DNA of 64,000 bases from Achromobacter kerstersii. GTDB lineage: Bacteria > Pseudomonadota > Gammaproteobacteria > Burkholderiales > Burkholderiaceae_B. The translations under genes and the position numbers were made by a program. Under the pieces are notes generated by a model. The model was not told where the DNA came from and did no database searches. It saw only the letters and a program-made list of their open reading frames with translations. The DNA is taken from contig NZ_CADIJQ010000002.1 of the NCBI RefSeq assembly GCF_902859595.1, positions 493,661 to 557,660 on the forward strand. Direction: 5' to 3'. This document shows positions 8,948-18,239 of the stretch, piece after piece; position 1 is the stretch's first letter; every line of letters starts with the position of its first letter.

Positions 8948-9466
8948 ATGACGACGACATCCGCCGTACCCACCCCATACCGTTACCCCAATCCCAAGGA
9001 AGCGCTGCCCGACATCGTCGTGCCAAGCGTGATTCCGGATGACGAGCGCGTCTGGGTGCCGCAAGCCGACAACGTCTGGTTCCGGCCGCTCTGTCTGAAC
9101 GTGTCGCAGGGCTATTGGATGAACCTGCTGCGCGTGCGCAAGTCGGGCGTGCTGAGCTGCCACCGCCATCCGCAAGCCGTGCACGGCTACGTCATCAAGG
9201 GATCGTGGCGGTATCTGGAACATGACTGGGTTGCGCGCGAAGGCAGTTATGTCTTCGAGCCGCCCGGCGAAACACATACCTTGTATGTGCCTGACGACGT
9301 GGAGGAAATGATCACCATGTTCCAGGTCAACGGCGTCATGTACTACTGCGACAGCGAAGGCCGCCATACCGGATACGAAGACGTGTTCACCAAGCTGGAC
9401 ATGTGCCGCAAGCACTACGAAAGCGTGGGGCTGGGCGCCGATTACGTCGATCAATTCGTGCGCTGA
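8948..9466 (+). CDS. Cupin-domain protein, 2,4'-dihydroxyacetophenone dioxygenase-like
   Basis: 172-residue single-domain cupin. Metal-binding residues are visible in SCHRHPQAVHGYVIKG (motif 1, about residues 75-92) and PPGETHTLYVP (motif 2, about 109-119). The family includes 2,4'-dihydroxyacetophenone dioxygenase, which cleaves a C-C bond next to a carbonyl, but many members have other or unknown roles. It lies 6 nt after the receptor gene and 10 nt before the SDR gene, which implies one operon. Substrate and true activity cannot be read from the sequence. Confidence 0.82.
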   Translation: MTTTSAVPTPYRYPNPKEALPDIVVPSVIPDDERVWVPQADNVWFRPLCLNVSQGYWMNLLRVRKSGVLSCHRHPQAVHGYVIKGSWRYLEHDWVAREGSYVFEPPGETHTLYVPDDVEEMITMFQVNGVMYYCDSEGRHTGYEDVFTKLDMCRKHYESVGLGADYVDQFVR

Positions 9467-9476
9467 GGGCACTGCC

Positions 9477-10193
9477 ATGAGTTTTCAGACAGGCTTGTTC
9501 AAGGGCAAGACCGCCGTGGTGACAGGCGGCACGCAAGGCTTGGGGCATGGCGTGGCTGACGCGCTGGCGCGATTGGGTGCGCGGGTGATTGCGGTGGGTT
9601 TGCCTTCTTCCGAAGCCCCGCCGGCTGGCGTCGAGGTGGTCACGGTGGACGTCACGCACGCAGAAAACGTAGCGGCGTTTGCCGCCACGCTTGATCGCGT
9701 GGACATGCTCATCAACTGCGCGGGCGTGATCTTCCGGCAAGAAGAATTCAAGCTGCCGGTATTCGAGCGGGTGCTGGACATCAACCTGACGGGCACCATG
9801 CGCATGTGCGAAGCCTTGCAGCCGCAACTGGCGCGTGCAGCAGGGTGCATCGTCAATACGGCGTCGATGCTGAGCTTCTTCGGGGGCGGGCTGGTGCCGG
9901 CCTATAGCGCCAGCAAGGGCGGGGTGGCGCAACTGACCAAGTCCCTGGCTATTGCTTATGCTGATGCGGGCATCCGCGTGAATGCGGTGGCGCCGGGCTG
10001 GATCGCCACGCCGCTGACCGAGGCGCTGCAAAAAGATCCCGTACGCGCCTCGCGCATTCTGGAACGCACGCCGCTGAAACGGTGGGGAACGCCAGCGGAT
10101 GTGGCGCAAGCCGTCGTGTTTTTGTGTTCGCCTGCGGCCGCGTTCATGACGGGGGTGGTGATGCCGGTGGACGGGGGCTACATGGTAACCTGA
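9477..10193 (+). CDS. SDR family NAD(P)-dependent oxidoreductase
   Basis: 238-residue classical short-chain dehydrogenase. Visible elements are the cofactor motif TGGTQGLGHG (residues about 17-26), NCAG (about 81-84), catalytic Ser in NTASML, and YSASK with Tyr and Lys (about 143-147). The chain ends with the family's VVMPVDGGYMV. It resembles sugar-acid or hydroxyacid dehydrogenases of the KduD type. The operon context with a Bug receptor, cupin and IclR regulator suggests a step in catabolism of an organic or sugar acid. The exact substrate is unknown. Confidence 0.9.
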   Translation: MSFQTGLFKGKTAVVTGGTQGLGHGVADALARLGARVIAVGLPSSEAPPAGVEVVTVDVTHAENVAAFAATLDRVDMLINCAGVIFRQEEFKLPVFERVLDINLTGTMRMCEALQPQLARAAGCIVNTASMLSFFGGGLVPAYSASKGGVAQLTKSLAIAYADAGIRVNAVAPGWIATPLTEALQKDPVRASRILERTPLKRWGTPADVAQAVVFLCSPAAAFMTGVVMPVDGGYMVT

Positions 10194-10198
10194 CCCGC

Positions 10199-11023
10199 GT
10201 GAAAATCGCTCGCGACAAGCCTTCGTCAAGCCCAGCCTCCGGCGCCAAACCGGTCGCCGGCACGGCCTCGTTTTCCAAGTTCATGCGCGTGCTGGATGTG
10301 ATTGCATCCAGCGGCGAAACGGCATGGACGGTGAACGAACTGAGCGCCAGGCTGGGCTACCCGCGGCCCACCATTTACCGCATTGTCGATGCGCTGCTGG
10401 CCGAGCAGTTGATCGTGCAGCAGCGCAACGGCCAGACCTTTGGTTTGGGGCCGCGGCTGGTCAGCCTGGCGAGCCGTGCGCTGGAAAGTTCCGACATCCG
10501 GCAACTGTGCAAAGACCATCTGTTCGATCTCAAAGAGCACACACAAGAGACCGTGCATCTGGCGGTGCCGGACCGGTCGGAAATGACCTACATCGACAAG
10601 CTGGAAAGCCCGAAGGCGGTGCGCATGAATTCGCGCCTGGGCAGCCGCGTCACGATGTATTCCAGTTCGGTCGGCAAAGCGTATCTGGCGCAGTTGGAAC
10701 CGGATGCGCGTGACGCCATCATTCAAACCCTGGATTTCAAGGTGTTCACCGCGGCCACGCTGCGCACGCCTGACGCGTTGCGCCAAGAGCTTGAGCAGAT
10801 CCGCCGCCAGGGCTTTGCGGAAGACCGCGAAGAAAACGAGAAGGACATCTTCTGCTTCGGTTGCGCCATTACCGACAAGCAGGGTCAGCCGGTGGCGTGC
10901 GTCAGTTTGAGCATTCCGGCATTTCGCATGAGCGAAAACCGCGTGGACAGTTATATCCAGCCGCTGGTCGACACCTGCGCGGCCATCTCCCGGAAACTGG
11001 CGCTGCTGGATTATTCCGCCTGA
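10199..11023 (+). CDS. IclR family transcriptional regulator
   Basis: About 274 residues. The N-terminal winged helix-turn-helix begins at FSKFMRVLDVI and has the recognition helix YPRPTIYRIVDAL. The C-terminal IclR effector domain holds YIDKLES, SSVGKAYLA and GFAEDREENEKDIFCFG. The GTG start at 10199, 6 nt after the SDR stop, is the best fit because earlier starts lie inside the SDR gene. It has no clear ribosome site, so translational coupling is likely. It probably controls the operon at 7973-10193, where a dyad at 7877-7895 is a candidate operator. Confidence 0.88.
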   Translation: MKIARDKPSSSPASGAKPVAGTASFSKFMRVLDVIASSGETAWTVNELSARLGYPRPTIYRIVDALLAEQLIVQQRNGQTFGLGPRLVSLASRALESSDIRQLCKDHLFDLKEHTQETVHLAVPDRSEMTYIDKLESPKAVRMNSRLGSRVTMYSSSVGKAYLAQLEPDARDAIIQTLDFKVFTAATLRTPDALRQELEQIRRQGFAEDREENEKDIFCFGCAITDKQGQPVACVSLSIPAFRMSENRVDSYIQPLVDTCAAISRKLALLDYSA

Positions 11024-11155
11024 TTGCGTGCGGCTTTTCAGCGACAAAAATCGCACCTATTACGGCTGGTTACGTGTCGCTGCGCCCCGGTCGTTGCATG
11101 GATGCGGGTAAATCCCGGCCTGTTTTAACAGTGCGCTCGCGCTATTGTTGCGCTC

Positions 11156-12655
11156 ATGAATTCACTGGTCGAAACCGGCCTGGCACAAGTGCAGGCGCCT
11201 TATTCGTTGCAGCAGCTCATCGAGGCGTTGTCGGCCGCGTTGCCCGCGCACTGCGTGTTGTTTCGCGAAGAAGATACCCGTCCCTACGAGTGCGACGGGC
11301 TGTCGTTATATCGCGCGCTGCCGGCTGTTGTGGCATTACCCGAAACCGAAGAGCAGGTGCAGGCCGTCATGCGGATCTGCAAGCGGCTGAACGCGCCTAT
11401 CGTCGCACGCGGCGCAGGCACCGGCCTTTCTGGCGGCGCCATGCCGCACAGCCAAGGCGTGCTGTTGGGCCTGTCCAAATTCAACCGCATCAAGCATATC
11501 GATCTGGCCAGCGCCACGGCGGTTGTGCAGCCGGGCGTGCGAAACCTGGCCATTTCCGAAGCCGCATCGCCTTATGGCCTGTACTACGCACCTGACCCGT
11601 CCAGCCAGATTGCCTGCTCCATCGGCGGCAACGTGGCCGAGAATTCCGGCGGCGTGCATTGCCTGAAGTACGGGCTCACCGTACACAACGTGCTGCGCGT
11701 GCGCGTCGTCACGATCGATGGCGACATCGTTGAACTGGGTTCCGAAGCGCCGGATGCGCCGGGCCTGGATCTGCTGTCTGTCTTTATCGGCTCCGAAGGC
11801 ATGCTGGGCGTGGTCACTGAAGTGACCGTCAAACTGATTCCGAAGCCGGCCTGCGCGCAGGTCGTCATGGCCAGTTTTTCCAGCGTGGAAGCGGCCGGCA
11901 ATGCGGTCACGCAAGTGATTGCGGCGGGCATGATTCCAGCTGGCCTTGAAATGATGGACCGCCGCGCGACCCACATGGTCGAACCATTTGTGTGCGCCGG
12001 CTATGACATGGACGCGCAAGCCATTTTGCTTTGCGAGTCCGATGGCACGCCCGAAGAAGTCGCGCACGAAATCGCGCGCATGGAAGCGGTGTTTCGCGAT
12101 GCCGGCGCCACGCGCTGCCAGGTGTCCACGTCCGAGGCCGAGCGCCTGAAATTCTGGGCCGGCCGCAAGAACGCGTTTCCGGCTGCGGGGCGCGTGTCAC
12201 CCGATTATTACTGCATGGACGGCACCATTCCGCGCCGCCATCTGGCGCGCGTGCTGGGCGCCATTGAACAGATGGAAGACGAGTTCGGGTTGCGCTGCGC
12301 CAACGTGTTCCATGCGGGCGACGGCAATCTGCATCCGCTGATTCTGTTCGATTCGAATAAGCCGGACGAGGTGGAGCGCGCCGAGAAATTCGGTGCGGCC
12401 ATTCTTGAGCTGTGCGTGCAGGTAGGAGGAACCGTGACCGGAGAGCACGGTGTGGGTATGGAGAAGATAAATCAAATGTGCGTGCAATTCTCTCGCGAAG
12501 AACTCGACGCGTTCCTGGCGGTCAAGCGGGCGTTTGATCCGCCGTGCCTGCTGAATCCTGAAAAAGTCATTCCCACGCTGGCCCGCTGCGCCGAATACGG
12601 CAAGATGCACGTCCATGCGGGTGAGATGCGCTTCCCCGATCTCGCCCGTTTCTAG
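11156..12655 (+). CDS. glcD: Glycolate oxidase FAD-linked subunit GlcD
   Basis: 499-residue flavin subunit of the three-part glycolate oxidase, which oxidises glycolate to glyoxylate at the membrane. FAD-binding elements are IVARGAGTGLSGGAMP and DPSSQIACSIGGNVAENSGG. C-terminal elements are VFHAGDGNLHPLILFD and GEHGVGMEKI with FDPPCLLNPEKVIP. GlcE and GlcF follow immediately and confirm the identity. The start follows the IclR gene by 132 bp, where a promoter would fit. Confidence 0.94.
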   Translation: MNSLVETGLAQVQAPYSLQQLIEALSAALPAHCVLFREEDTRPYECDGLSLYRALPAVVALPETEEQVQAVMRICKRLNAPIVARGAGTGLSGGAMPHSQGVLLGLSKFNRIKHIDLASATAVVQPGVRNLAISEAASPYGLYYAPDPSSQIACSIGGNVAENSGGVHCLKYGLTVHNVLRVRVVTIDGDIVELGSEAPDAPGLDLLSVFIGSEGMLGVVTEVTVKLIPKPACAQVVMASFSSVEAAGNAVTQVIAAGMIPAGLEMMDRRATHMVEPFVCAGYDMDAQAILLCESDGTPEEVAHEIARMEAVFRDAGATRCQVSTSEAERLKFWAGRKNAFPAAGRVSPDYYCMDGTIPRRHLARVLGAIEQMEDEFGLRCANVFHAGDGNLHPLILFDSNKPDEVERAEKFGAAILELCVQVGGTVTGEHGVGMEKINQMCVQFSREELDAFLAVKRAFDPPCLLNPEKVIPTLARCAEYGKMHVHAGEMRFPDLARF

Positions 12656-12667
12656 GACGTGTCCCCT

Positions 12668-13774
12668 ATGGATTTTGTCCTGTCGGAATTGTGCGACCAG
12701 GTCATGACAGCCCGTGCCGGTCACAAACCGTTGTTTGTGATGGGTGGCGGCAGCAAGGCGTTTTATGGCAATTACCGCCCGGTAACGCCGCAAGATGGCC
12801 ACTGCCTGCTGGACATGACACCGTATCGCGGCATCGTCAGTTATCACCCTTCTGAACTGGTGGTGACGGTGCGCGCGGGCACGCCGCTGGCCGAGCTGGA
12901 AGCGGCCTTGGCCGAGAACGGTCAGATGCTGGCTTTCGAACCGCCGCATTTTGGCGAGTCCGCGACCGTGGGCGGTTGTGTGGCGGCAGGGCTGTCCGGC
13001 CCGCGCCGCATGAGCGCCGGTGCCTTGCGCGACTTCGTCTTAGGAACGCGCTTGCTGGATTCGGAAGGGCGCATCCTGTCGTTTGGCGGCGAGGTCATGA
13101 AGAACGTGGCGGGGTATGACGTGTCGCGGCTGCTGGCCGGATCGCACGGCATCTTCGGCGCCATCCTTGATGTGTCGATGAAGGTCGTGCCGCGGCCGAT
13201 GGAAGAACTGACGCTGGTGCTGCCCGCCACGCAGGCGCAAGCGCTGGCCAGTTTTGCCTTGTGGCGCGGCAAGCCGCTGCCCATTTCCGCCACCAGTTGG
13301 ACGGGCGACGATGGCGACGGCCAGGGCGCAATGCATGTGCGCCTGTCCGGCGCGCCGCCCGCCATCGCCAGCGCGCGGCAAGTGGTAGGCGGCGACCCGA
13401 TGGACCCGGATGCCGCGCAAGCCTGGTGGCGTGGCCTGCGTGAACAGACCCACGAATTTTTTGCGCCAGACCGGCCCTTGTGGCGCCTGGCATTGCCGCC
13501 GACGGCCGCCTCGTTGGGGTTGGGCCCCACGCTTATCGAATGGGGCGGTGGACAGCGCTGGCTGACCGGTCCTCGTGACGCCACGGAACTGCGGGAGATC
13601 GCCGCGCGCTTGGGCGGCCATGCCACGCTGTTTCGGGCGGGCGCTCTCAAACCGCCGGCCGATGGCGTGTTTCATCCGCTGGCGCCAGGCGTTGCATTGA
13701 TCACGCGGCGGCTCAAGCAGGAACTCGATCCCGCCAGTTTGTTCAACCCCGGCCGCCTGGTCCTGGAGCTATAG
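12668..13774 (+). CDS. glcE: Glycolate oxidase subunit GlcE
   Basis: 368 residues from the ATG at 12668; a GTG at 12659 would add three. This is the second FAD-binding subunit of glycolate oxidase, with only the flavin domain well conserved: VMGGGSKAFYG, FEPPHFGESATVGGCVAAGLSGP and GEVMKNVAGYDVSRL. The C-terminus ends in DPASLFNPGRL. The gene lies 12 nt after glcD and 6 nt before glcF, so the three are one operon. Confidence 0.93.
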   Translation: MDFVLSELCDQVMTARAGHKPLFVMGGGSKAFYGNYRPVTPQDGHCLLDMTPYRGIVSYHPSELVVTVRAGTPLAELEAALAENGQMLAFEPPHFGESATVGGCVAAGLSGPRRMSAGALRDFVLGTRLLDSEGRILSFGGEVMKNVAGYDVSRLLAGSHGIFGAILDVSMKVVPRPMEELTLVLPATQAQALASFALWRGKPLPISATSWTGDDGDGQGAMHVRLSGAPPAIASARQVVGGDPMDPDAAQAWWRGLREQTHEFFAPDRPLWRLALPPTAASLGLGPTLIEWGGGQRWLTGPRDATELREIAARLGGHATLFRAGALKPPADGVFHPLAPGVALITRRLKQELDPASLFNPGRLVLEL

Positions 13775-13780
13775 CGCATC

Positions 13781-15016
13781 ATGCAAACCAACCTGGCATC
13801 CTGGGCCCGCGACACCGAACTGGGCAACGAGGCCGACGCCATTCTGCGGCGATGCGTGCATTGCGGTTTCTGCACGGCCACCTGTCCGACGTATCAGGTA
13901 TTGGGCGACGAGCTGGACAGCCCGCGCGGCCGCATCTATCTGATCAAGCAAGTGCTGGAAGGCGCCGAGCCCACGCAGTCCACGCAACAACACTTGGACC
14001 GGTGCCTGACCTGCCGCAATTGCGAAACCACATGTCCGTCGGGGGTCGAGTACGGTCATCTGATTGATATTGGCCGCAAGATCGTGGACGAGCGCGTGCC
14101 GCGTTCCTGGGCGGAAAAGACGAAGCGCAATCTGCTGCGCCGAACCATGCTGTCGCCGCTGTTCGCGCCGGCGATGCGGGTGGGCCAAGCCATGCGCGGT
14201 TTGCTGCCCGATGCGCTCAAACGCAAGGTGCCGGAACGCCGCGATGCGGGCGCGTTGCCTGACGTGGCGGCTCACCCGCGCCAAGTGCTGATGCTGACGG
14301 GGTGCGTGCAGCCAGCGATGATGCCGACGATCGACGCCGCCACCATCCGCGTGCTGGATGCCGTGGGCATCGGCGCGCGGCTGGCGCCGGGGGCGGGCTG
14401 CTGCGGCGCGGTCAGTTTTCACCTGGATGCGCAAGACGAAGCGCTGGCGCAAATGCGCGCCAACGTCGACGCGTGGTGGCCGCTGGTGCAAGACGGGGCG
14501 GTTGAGGCCATTGTCATGAACGCGTCGGGCTGCGGCGCCATGGTGAAGGAATATGCGCATCATCTGAAGCATGATCCCGCCTACGCGCAGAAGGCCGCGG
14601 ACATCGTGGCGCTGGTAAAGGATGTGGCTGAAATTGTCGCGCCGCATGCGGAACAACTGCGTGCGCGCTTGGCGCCGGGGACGCGCGCGGCGTTTCATCC
14701 GCCGTGCACGTTGCAGCATTGGCAGGGGCTGCGGCCGCTGTCGGAGCGCTTGCTGGCGGACTTGGGATTCGAGCTGCTGCCGTTTGCCGACCAGCATCTA
14801 TGCTGCGGATCGGCGGGGGCGTACTCGGTGCTGAATCCGGAGATTGCGCTGGAGCTGCGCGACCGCAAGCTGGGCGCCATCGCGTCGAGCGGGCCGGATG
14901 TGATTCTGTCGGCCAACATCGGCTGCATCGGCCATCTGCAAAGCGGCACCGACACACCGGTGCGGCATTGGGTGGAAGTGGTGGATGCGCAGCTGCAAAA
15001 GGCGGTCGTCGCGTAA
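13781..15016 (+). CDS. glcF: Glycolate oxidase iron-sulfur subunit GlcF
   Basis: 411 residues. Two [4Fe-4S] motifs are present: CVHCGFCTATCP (residues about 25-36) and CLTCRNCETTCP (about 76-87). Two CCG domains typical of heterodisulfide-reductase-like subunits follow (GCCGAVSFH and LCCGSAGAYS). GlcF passes electrons from the flavin subunits to the quinone pool. It is the last gene of glcDEF and ends before a hairpin shared with the convergent pntB. Confidence 0.95.
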   Translation: MQTNLASWARDTELGNEADAILRRCVHCGFCTATCPTYQVLGDELDSPRGRIYLIKQVLEGAEPTQSTQQHLDRCLTCRNCETTCPSGVEYGHLIDIGRKIVDERVPRSWAEKTKRNLLRRTMLSPLFAPAMRVGQAMRGLLPDALKRKVPERRDAGALPDVAAHPRQVLMLTGCVQPAMMPTIDAATIRVLDAVGIGARLAPGAGCCGAVSFHLDAQDEALAQMRANVDAWWPLVQDGAVEAIVMNASGCGAMVKEYAHHLKHDPAYAQKAADIVALVKDVAEIVAPHAEQLRARLAPGTRAAFHPPCTLQHWQGLRPLSERLLADLGFELLPFADQHLCCGSAGAYSVLNPEIALELRDRKLGAIASSGPDVILSANIGCIGHLQSGTDTPVRHWVEVVDAQLQKAVVA

Positions 15017-15060
15017 GGCCGCCGCGTTGCGATTAAGGTCAGGTCTCAAACACGGCAAGT

Positions 15061-15089
15061 CCACGAAGGCCTGATCTAGGCCTTCGTGG
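15061..15089. terminator. Stem-loop between convergent glcF and pntB
   Basis: A perfect 12-bp stem (15061-15072 with 15078-15089) with loop GATCT sits between two convergent gene ends. It has no U-run, so its strength as a terminator is uncertain. Confidence 0.55.
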
Positions 15090-15099
15090 CCCGCGCAAT

Positions 15100-16539
15100 T
15101 TATTCCACCGCCTTGACCATGTCTTCCAGCACCTTCTTCGCATCGCCGAACACCATCATCGTCCGGTCCATGTAGAAGAGCTCGTTGTCCAGGCCCGCGT
15201 AGCCGGACGCCATCGAGCGCTTGTTCACGATGACCGTGCGCGCCTTGTAGGCTTCCAGAATCGGCATGCCAGCAATGGGCGACTTCGGGTCGTTCTTTGC
15301 GGCCGGGTTGACCACGTCGTTCGCACCCAGCACCAGCACCACATCGGTCTGCGCGAATTCGCTGTTGATGTCTTCCATTTCGAAGACCTGGTCGTACGGC
15401 ACTTCCGCCTCGGCCAGCAGCACGTTCATGTGGCCGGGCATGCGGCCGGCAACGGGGTGGATGGCGTACTTGACCGTCACGCCGCGCTCGGTGAGCTTGG
15501 TGGCCAGTTCCTTTAACGCGTGCTGGGCGCGCGCCACCGCCAGGCCGTAGCCCGGCACGATGGTCACGCTTTCGGCATTGGTCATCAGGAAAGCGGCGTC
15601 GTCTGCGCTGCCCGACTTGACGCTGCGCTGCTGTCCATCGCCCGCATCCGCCGCGCCGCCCGCCTGACCGCCAAAGCCGCCCAGGATCACGTTGAAGAAC
15701 GACCGGTTCATCGCCTTGCACATGATGTAGGACAGAATCGCGCCCGACGAACCCACCAGCGAACCGGCGATGATCAGCATTGGATTGTTCAGCGAAAAGC
15801 CGATGCCGGCCGCGGCCCATCCCGAATAGCTGTTCAGCATGGACACCACCACCGGCATGTCCGCGCCGCCAATCGGGATGATGATCAGCACGCCCAGCAC
15901 GAAGGCCACCAGCGTCATGATGATGAAGGGCGTCCATTCCTGCGTCAGCATGAACCACAAGCCGCAGCCCAGCATCGCGAGCGCCAGCGCCAGATTCAGC
16001 ATGTGCTGGCCAGGGAACACGACGGGTGCGCCTTGGAACAGCCGGAACTTGTACTTGCCCGACAGTTTTCCAAACGCGATGACCGAACCCGAGAACGTGA
16101 TGGCGCCGACGAAGGTGCCGATGAAGAGCTCGAAGCGGTTGCCGGTGGGGATCAGCATGCCGGCCGCGACGATGCCGAACGCGTGCGGTTCCGCCACGAC
16201 GGCGACAGCGATGGCGACGGCCGCCAAGCCGATCATGCTGTGCATGAACGCGACCAGTTCAGGCATCTTCGTCATCTCGACGCGGCGGGCCATCACGGTG
16301 CCGACGGTGCCGCCCACCAGCAGGCCCAGCACGACCCAGCCCAGGCCGATCGTGGCGGTGCCTTCGCGCGCCAGCCCCACAATCAGCGCCGCCGTGGTCA
16401 GCACGGCAATCGCCATGCCGGCCATGCCGAACGCGTTGCCCAGCCGGGATGTCGTGGGATGCGACAGCCCCTTGAGCGCCTGAATGAAGCAGACGGACGC
16501 AATCAGATAAAGCAGGGTGACCAGATTCAGCGAGATCAT
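15100..16539 (-). CDS. pntB: NAD(P) transhydrogenase subunit beta
   Basis: 479-residue inner-membrane subunit of the proton-translocating transhydrogenase, which makes NADPH from NADH using the proton gradient. The N-terminal two thirds carry eight or nine hydrophobic segments. The C-terminal NADP-binding domain shows [15 protein letters not shown] and [15 protein letters not shown] with [12 protein letters not shown]. The ATG overlaps the stop codon of the upstream subunit gene (ATGA type), so translation is coupled. It is the third gene of the pnt operon. Confidence 0.96.
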   Translation of the reverse strand: MISLNLVTLLYLIASVCFIQALKGLSHPTTSRLGNAFGMAGMAIAVLTTAALIVGLAREGTATIGLGWVVLGLLVGGTVGTVMARRVEMTKMPELVAFMHSMIGLAAVAIAVAVVAEPHAFGIVAAGMLIPTGNRFELFIGTFVGAITFSGSVIAFGKLSGKYKFRLFQGAPVVFPGQHMLNLALALAMLGCGLWFMLTQEWTPFIIMTLVAFVLGVLIIIPIGGADMPVVVSMLNSYSGWAAAGIGFSLNNPMLIIAGSLVGSSGAILSYIMCKAMNRSFFNVILGGFGGQAGGAADAGDGQQRSVKSGSADDAAFLMTNAESVTIVPGYGLAVARAQHALKELATKLTERGVTVKYAIHPVAGRMPGHMNVLLAEAEVPYDQVFEMEDINSEFAQTDVVLVLGANDVVNPAAKNDPKSPIAGMPILEAYKARTVIVNKRSMASGYAGLDNELFYMDRTMMVFGDAKKVLEDMVKAVE

Positions 16540-16853
16540 TTCGCTTCCTCCTTGGCCGGCTTTCTGTCCTTTTTCTTGAACATCTCAAGCATGCGGCGCG
16601 TGACGAGGAAGCCGCCGAACACATTCACCGCAGCCAGCGCCACGGCGAACACGCCCATGCCGCGCGCAAGGCCGCCTTCGGTCAGCGCGGCCGCCAGCAT
16701 GGCGCCCACGATGATGATGGCCGAGATGGCGTTGGTGACCGCCATCAGCGGCGTGTGCAAGGCGGGCGTGACGTTCCACACGACGTGATAGCCGACATAG
16801 ATGGCCAGCACGAAGATGATGAGGTTCATCAGGGTGGGGTTGATCGCTTCCAT
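16536..16853 (-). CDS. pntA2: NAD(P) transhydrogenase subunit alpha part 2 (membrane)
   Basis: 105-residue membrane piece of the alpha subunit, separate from part 1 as in many betaproteobacteria; in E. coli the two are fused. Three to four hydrophobic segments are visible ([49 protein letters not shown]), followed by a Lys-rich tail. The start at 16853, not the upstream in-frame ATG at 16889, is chosen because it begins 2 nt after the part 1 stop and behind a GGAG. Confidence 0.92.
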   Translation of the reverse strand: MEAINPTLMNLIIFVLAIYVGYHVVWNVTPALHTPLMAVTNAISAIIIVGAMLAAALTEGGLARGMGVFAVALAAVNVFGGFLVTRRMLEMFKKKDRKPAKEEAK

Positions 16854-16855
16854 GT

Positions 16856-17974
16856 TCAGGTTCTCCGCAACACATTGCCGCCTTCGCACACCAGGCAGGC
16901 CGCCACGATTTCATCGTCGCGCTGGATCGCCAGCGCGCCGTCCGCATTGATGATGAGCTTCAGGAAATCCTGGATGTTGCGCGCATAGAGCGCGGAGGCA
17001 TCCGTGGCGACCAGGCCGGGCAGGTTGGTCAGCCCGATGATGGTCACGCCATGCTTTTCCACCACCAGGCCTTTTTCCGACAAGGGGCAGTTGCCGCCGC
17101 GCTCGACCGCCAGGTCCACCAGCACCGAACCCGGCTTCATGGCCGCAACCGTTTCCGCGGACACAAGCGTGGGGGCGGGCCGCCCGGGAATCAGCGCAGT
17201 GGTGATGACGAGGTCGGCCTGCTTGCAGCGTTCGGACACCAGCGCCGCTTGCCGCGCCATCCAGCTGGGCGGCATAGCGCGCGCATAGCCGCCCGTGCCT
17301 TGGGCGATCTCGCGTTCTTCATCGGTTTCGAAAGGCACGTCGATGAACTTGGCGCCCAGCGATTCGACCTGTTCGCGCGCGGCGGGGCGCACGTCAGAGG
17401 CTTCGACCACCGCACCCAGCCGCTTGGCCGTGGCGATGGCCTGCAAGCCGGCCACCCCGGTGCCCAGCACGACGGCGCGCGCGGCTTTCAAGGTGCCTGC
17501 GGCGGTCATCATCATGGGGATCAGGCGGCCGTAGTGATGCGCGGCCAGCAGCACGGCCTTGTAGCCGGCCAGGTTCGCCTGAGACGACAGCACGTCCAGA
17601 CTTTGCGCACGCGTAATGCGCGGCGCGGCCTCAAGCGCGAACCCAACGAGACCTGCCGCGGCCATCTGTTCCAGGCCTTCGGCGTCGAAGGGATCAAGCA
17701 TGCCGATGACGACAGCGCCCGATTTCATCTGGGGCGTTTCTGCGGGAGAGGGCGCGCGAACCTTCAGGACGAGTTCCGCGCCCAGCGCATCCTGGGCGGA
17801 ACCGAGCGTTGCGCCCGCGGCCTCATAGGCGTCATCCAGATAGCGGGCGGCGGTGCCGGCCCCACGCTCCACGACAACGGTGTGTTTGCCGCCTACGTAC
17901 TTCTTGACGGTCTCCGGTGTTGCTGCGACACGGGTTTCCCCGTCTCGGGTCTCTTTTGGTATCCCGATGTGCAT
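16856..17974 (-). CDS. pntA1: NAD(P) transhydrogenase subunit alpha part 1 (NAD-binding)
   Basis: 372-residue soluble NAD-binding domain related to alanine dehydrogenase. The N-terminus [20 protein letters not shown] is the family signature. The Rossmann segment [22 protein letters not shown] and the stretch [19 protein letters not shown] follow. It is the first gene of the minus-strand pntA1-pntA2-pntB operon. GAGAGG upstream of the ATG supports the start. Confidence 0.95.
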   Translation of the reverse strand: MHIGIPKETRDGETRVAATPETVKKYVGGKHTVVVERGAGTAARYLDDAYEAAGATLGSAQDALGAELVLKVRAPSPAETPQMKSGAVVIGMLDPFDAEGLEQMAAAGLVGFALEAAPRITRAQSLDVLSSQANLAGYKAVLLAAHHYGRLIPMMMTAAGTLKAARAVVLGTGVAGLQAIATAKRLGAVVEASDVRPAAREQVESLGAKFIDVPFETDEEREIAQGTGGYARAMPPSWMARQAALVSERCKQADLVITTALIPGRPAPTLVSAETVAAMKPGSVLVDLAVERGGNCPLSEKGLVVEKHGVTIIGLTNLPGLVATDASALYARNIQDFLKLIINADGALAIQRDDEIVAACLVCEGGNVLRRT

Positions 17975-18055
17975 CGACGCCTCTCCTCAGAAGGTTCGCC
18001 GTAGTTATACACGCTAATGCTGTCCCCAAGCTGCGCTCATTGCATTCGCTTGCTG

Positions 18056-18099
18056 CCCCCAAAGAGGCTAGCCCGCCTTGGGGGGAGCGGTGGCGGGCT
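18056..18099. repeat. Two interleaved inverted repeats (pseudoknot-like)
   Basis: CCCCCAA (18056-18062) pairs with TTGGGGG (18078-18084), and AGCCCGCC (18070-18077) pairs with GGCGGGCT (18092-18099). The two pairs interleave, so a single RNA strand could form a pseudoknot or switch between two hairpins. The 13-mer TGGTGGGTTCTTT that overlaps its right end also occurs at about 63770, which suggests part of a dispersed repeat. Its function is unknown. Confidence 0.5.
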
Positions 18100-18133
18100 G
18101 GTGGGTTCTTTTGGAGGAGGGATGTTGTCGGCC

Positions 18134-18164
18134 AAAAAAAAGCCCCATGGCGAACCATGGGGCT
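18134..18164 (-). terminator. Intrinsic terminator for the formylglutamate hydrolase gene
   Basis: Read on the minus strand, a perfect 10-bp stem (18155-18164 with 18141-18150) closes a TTCG tetraloop and is followed by at least seven T. It is the expected end of the operon at 18240-20175. Confidence 0.88.
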
Positions 18165-18239
18165 CGGGGTTTGCACCCCCACTTGCTCCGGCCAGTCTTA
18201 CCACGCCGCTGGCCGGCACCTGCACGCAAACGTCCGGCG

